From contig PBSL01000053.1 in the NCBI GenBank assembly GCA_002726205.1, positions 1 to 36,769 on the forward strand: a stretch of 36,769 nucleotides of DNA, read 5' to 3'. This DNA is from Planctomycetaceae bacterium (GTDB lineage: Bacteria; Planctomycetota; Planctomycetia; Planctomycetales; Planctomycetaceae). This document shows positions 35,605-36,769 of the stretch, in pieces. The notes under the pieces are model-generated. The model was not told where the DNA came from, did not search any database, and saw nothing but the letters and a program-made list of their open reading frames with translations. Each line of letters begins with the position of its first letter. Positions within the stretch are counted from its first letter, which is position 1. The translations under genes were made by a program, and so were the position numbers.

Positions 35605-36201
35605 ATGAAGGTCATCGTGGGACTGGGCAATCCCGGCCCACGTTACCGAAAGACCCGACACAACATCGGCTTCGAAGTCGTCGCAGAAATCGCCCACCGG
35701 TGCGACAACGCCTCGACGCGATCACGGTTTGACGCCGAGGTCAGCGAAGCGACGCTGGGCGAAATCCGACTGGTGCTGCTCGCCCCCCAGACATTCATGA
35801 ACAACAGCGGGCAATCGGTGGCACCGCTGGTCGCGTTCTACAAGCTCGACCCCAGCGACATCCTGGTCGTCTGTGATGATCTCAATCTCCCGCTGGGACG
35901 ACTGAGACTTCGCGAGCGCGGGTCGGCGGGTGGTCAGAAAGGACTGGCCGACATCCTGCGTCGACTCGGCACCGAGAACGTCCCCCGCCTGAGAATCGGG
36001 ATCGGCCAGCCACCGGGACGGATGGACGCCTCGGATTTCGTGCTGAGCCGTTTTCGCGCCGACGAACAGGACGCGATCACTTCAACAGTCGTCGAGGCCG
36101 GCGACGGCGCGATGCTCTGGGCCGAACACGGACCCGAGGCCGCGATGAACCGGTTGAACCCCGCCACCGGCGAAGAACCGGCCAACCCCACGGGCGAATG
36201 A
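35605..36201 (+). CDS. pth: Peptidyl-tRNA hydrolase
   Basis: 198 residues, the normal size. It frees tRNA from peptidyl-tRNA dropped by stalled ribosomes. Conserved residues by comparison with E. coli Pth are N9 (GLGNPGPRY), the catalytic H19 (TRHNIGF), N66 (FMNNSG) and D91 (VVCDDLNLP). The position of E. coli N114 in GGHNGL is occupied by lysine here (GGQKGL, K112). The C terminus has a short acidic and proline-rich tail (TGEEPANPTGE). It lies seven bases after the L25 gene and 132 bp before rpsF. Confidence 0.96.
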   Translation: MKVIVGLGNPGPRYRKTRHNIGFEVVAEIAHRCDNASTRSRFDAEVSEATLGEIRLVLLAPQTFMNNSGQSVAPLVAFYKLDPSDILVVCDDLNLPLGRLRLRERGSAGGQKGLADILRRLGTENVPRLRIGIGQPPGRMDASDFVLSRFRADEQDAITSTVVEAGDGAMLWAEHGPEAAMNRLNPATGEEPANPTGE

Positions 36202-36333
36202 ACATGTTGACGGGAATTGCGTGATCTGACCGTTGCAAATCATGGCCGAGACGATAGAACGGAGTTTCCGGAGCACTCGCAACTCTCCCCTCTTCCACCC
36301 ATCCAGAACCGGCACCAGTTGAGGATCGAATCC
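36202..36333 (+). promoter_or_regulatory. pth-rpsF spacer with ribosome site for rpsF
   Basis: 132 bp without a gene. GAGGA at 36321-36325, eight bases before the GTG at 36334, sets the rpsF start. A TTGACG at 36207-36212 has no good -10 at normal spacing, so rpsF may simply be read from the upstream operon. Confidence 0.55.
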
Positions 36334-36769
36334 GTGGCGCAGAACCACTACGAAGGCATGTTCTTGGTCGACAGCAGCAAGTTCGCCAACGATCCCGACG
36401 GAGTGATGAACCACATCCGGGAACTGCTGACCAAGACTGGTGCCACGATCCGCGAGGACCGCGTCTGGATGGACGGCAAGCTTGCCTACCCGGTCGAGGG
36501 ACGTCGTCGCGGCGTTCACTTCCTGGTGTTGTTCCAGGGCGATGGTAATGCGAATACCGAAATCACCCGCCAGGTCAAGCTAAGCGAACTGGTCCTGCGA
36601 CATCTGGTGATTCGACATCCCGAGGTGATGTGGGACCGCCTGGTGGCAGCCATCAGCGGTGACTCGACCGCCGAGGAAACACCACCGAAGGCCGAGACGA
36701 CCGAGAAGGCCGAGACGACCGAGAAGGCCGAGACGACCGAGAAGGCCGAGACGACCGAGAAGGCCGAGA
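36334..36769 (+). CDS. rpsF: 30S ribosomal protein S6 (incomplete at window end)
   Basis: 145 codons are visible from a GTG start with a good GAGGA site eight bases upstream. Residues 1-105 form the S6 domain: NHYEGMFLVDSS, then GATIREDRVWMDGKLAYPVEG, GVHFLVLF and LVLRHLVIRHP. S6 sits on the 30S platform with S18. From residue 120 the reading frame is a run of AETTEK hexapeptides that reaches the window edge, so the true C terminus is not seen. An extended charged tail beyond the core is common in S6, but a perfect DNA repeat is less so. The usual neighbours (ssb, rpsR, rplI) would lie beyond the window. Confidence 0.93.
   Translation, partial: MAQNHYEGMFLVDSSKFANDPDGVMNHIRELLTKTGATIREDRVWMDGKLAYPVEGRRRGVHFLVLFQGDGNANTEITRQVKLSELVLRHLVIRHPEVMWDRLVAAISGDSTAEETPPKAETTEKAETTEKAETTEKAETTEKAE
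36691..36769 (+). repeat. 18-bp tandem repeat encoding AETTEK in the S6 tail
   Basis: Four identical copies of GCCGAGACGACCGAGAAG plus seven bases of a fifth, running off the window edge. The unit is six codons, so copy-number change would keep the frame. Confidence 0.95.

Overview
This window looks like high-GC planctomycete DNA. The best clue is the N-terminal LEDRTLLSA motif of the 2,288-residue protein at 26998-33864, a signature of large planctomycete surface proteins. Weak or absent Shine-Dalgarno sites at many genes, a DUF6513/dihydropteroate-synthase-like gene, PQQ-propeller giants and multi-module amidohydrolases fit the same assignment. No rRNA, tRNA, insertion sequence, integrase or CRISPR array was seen. 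Both ends of the window lie inside simple coding repeats: a Gly codon tract on the left and an 18-bp AETTEK repeat on the right. This is what a short-read contig broken at repeats would look like.

Layout. 1-355 is the start of a Gly/Arg-rich protein on the minus strand, separated by a palindrome-bearing spacer from a secreted triple-module amidohydrolase (811-4848). A secreted thioredoxin-like protein faces it (4876-5721). A minus-strand cluster (10422 to 5935) follows: an SDR-fold protein, a DUF6513/DHPS-like protein, PabB and PabA. The first three genes overlap each other. With an adjacent, divergent ArsR-type regulator (11004-11390, behind a strong promoter and a leader of about 470 nt), this looks like a para-aminobenzoate and pterin module, possibly for tetrahydromethanopterin-type cofactor synthesis.

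11532-13235 carries carA and ndk, with a GC-rich hairpin between them and a terminator at the end. 16731-13255 (minus) is purA, sucC, sucD. A single-domain response regulator (16894-17286) diverges from purA. A three-subunit xanthine-dehydrogenase-family molybdenum hydroxylase (21415 to 17614, order FAD, 2Fe-2S, Mo) is followed directly by a MoaD/ThiS-like ubiquitin-fold sulfur carrier (17311-17574). Upstream on the same strand is a secreted 1,616-residue PQQ-type beta-propeller protein.

Across a divergent spacer of about 540 bp lies the giant gene: nine PPC-type repeats, a clostripain-type (C11) peptidase with its His/Cys pair, two more PPC-like repeats and a C-terminal RTX-like glycine/aspartate array. 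Converging on it is an unrecognised basic protein with Myb/GcrA-like helices and a four-cysteine zinc motif. The window closes with a translation cluster: ribosomal protein L25/Ctc, peptidyl-tRNA hydrolase and the start of ribosomal protein S6.

All calls come from reading the sequence. Family names rest on recognised motifs, and no database search was run.
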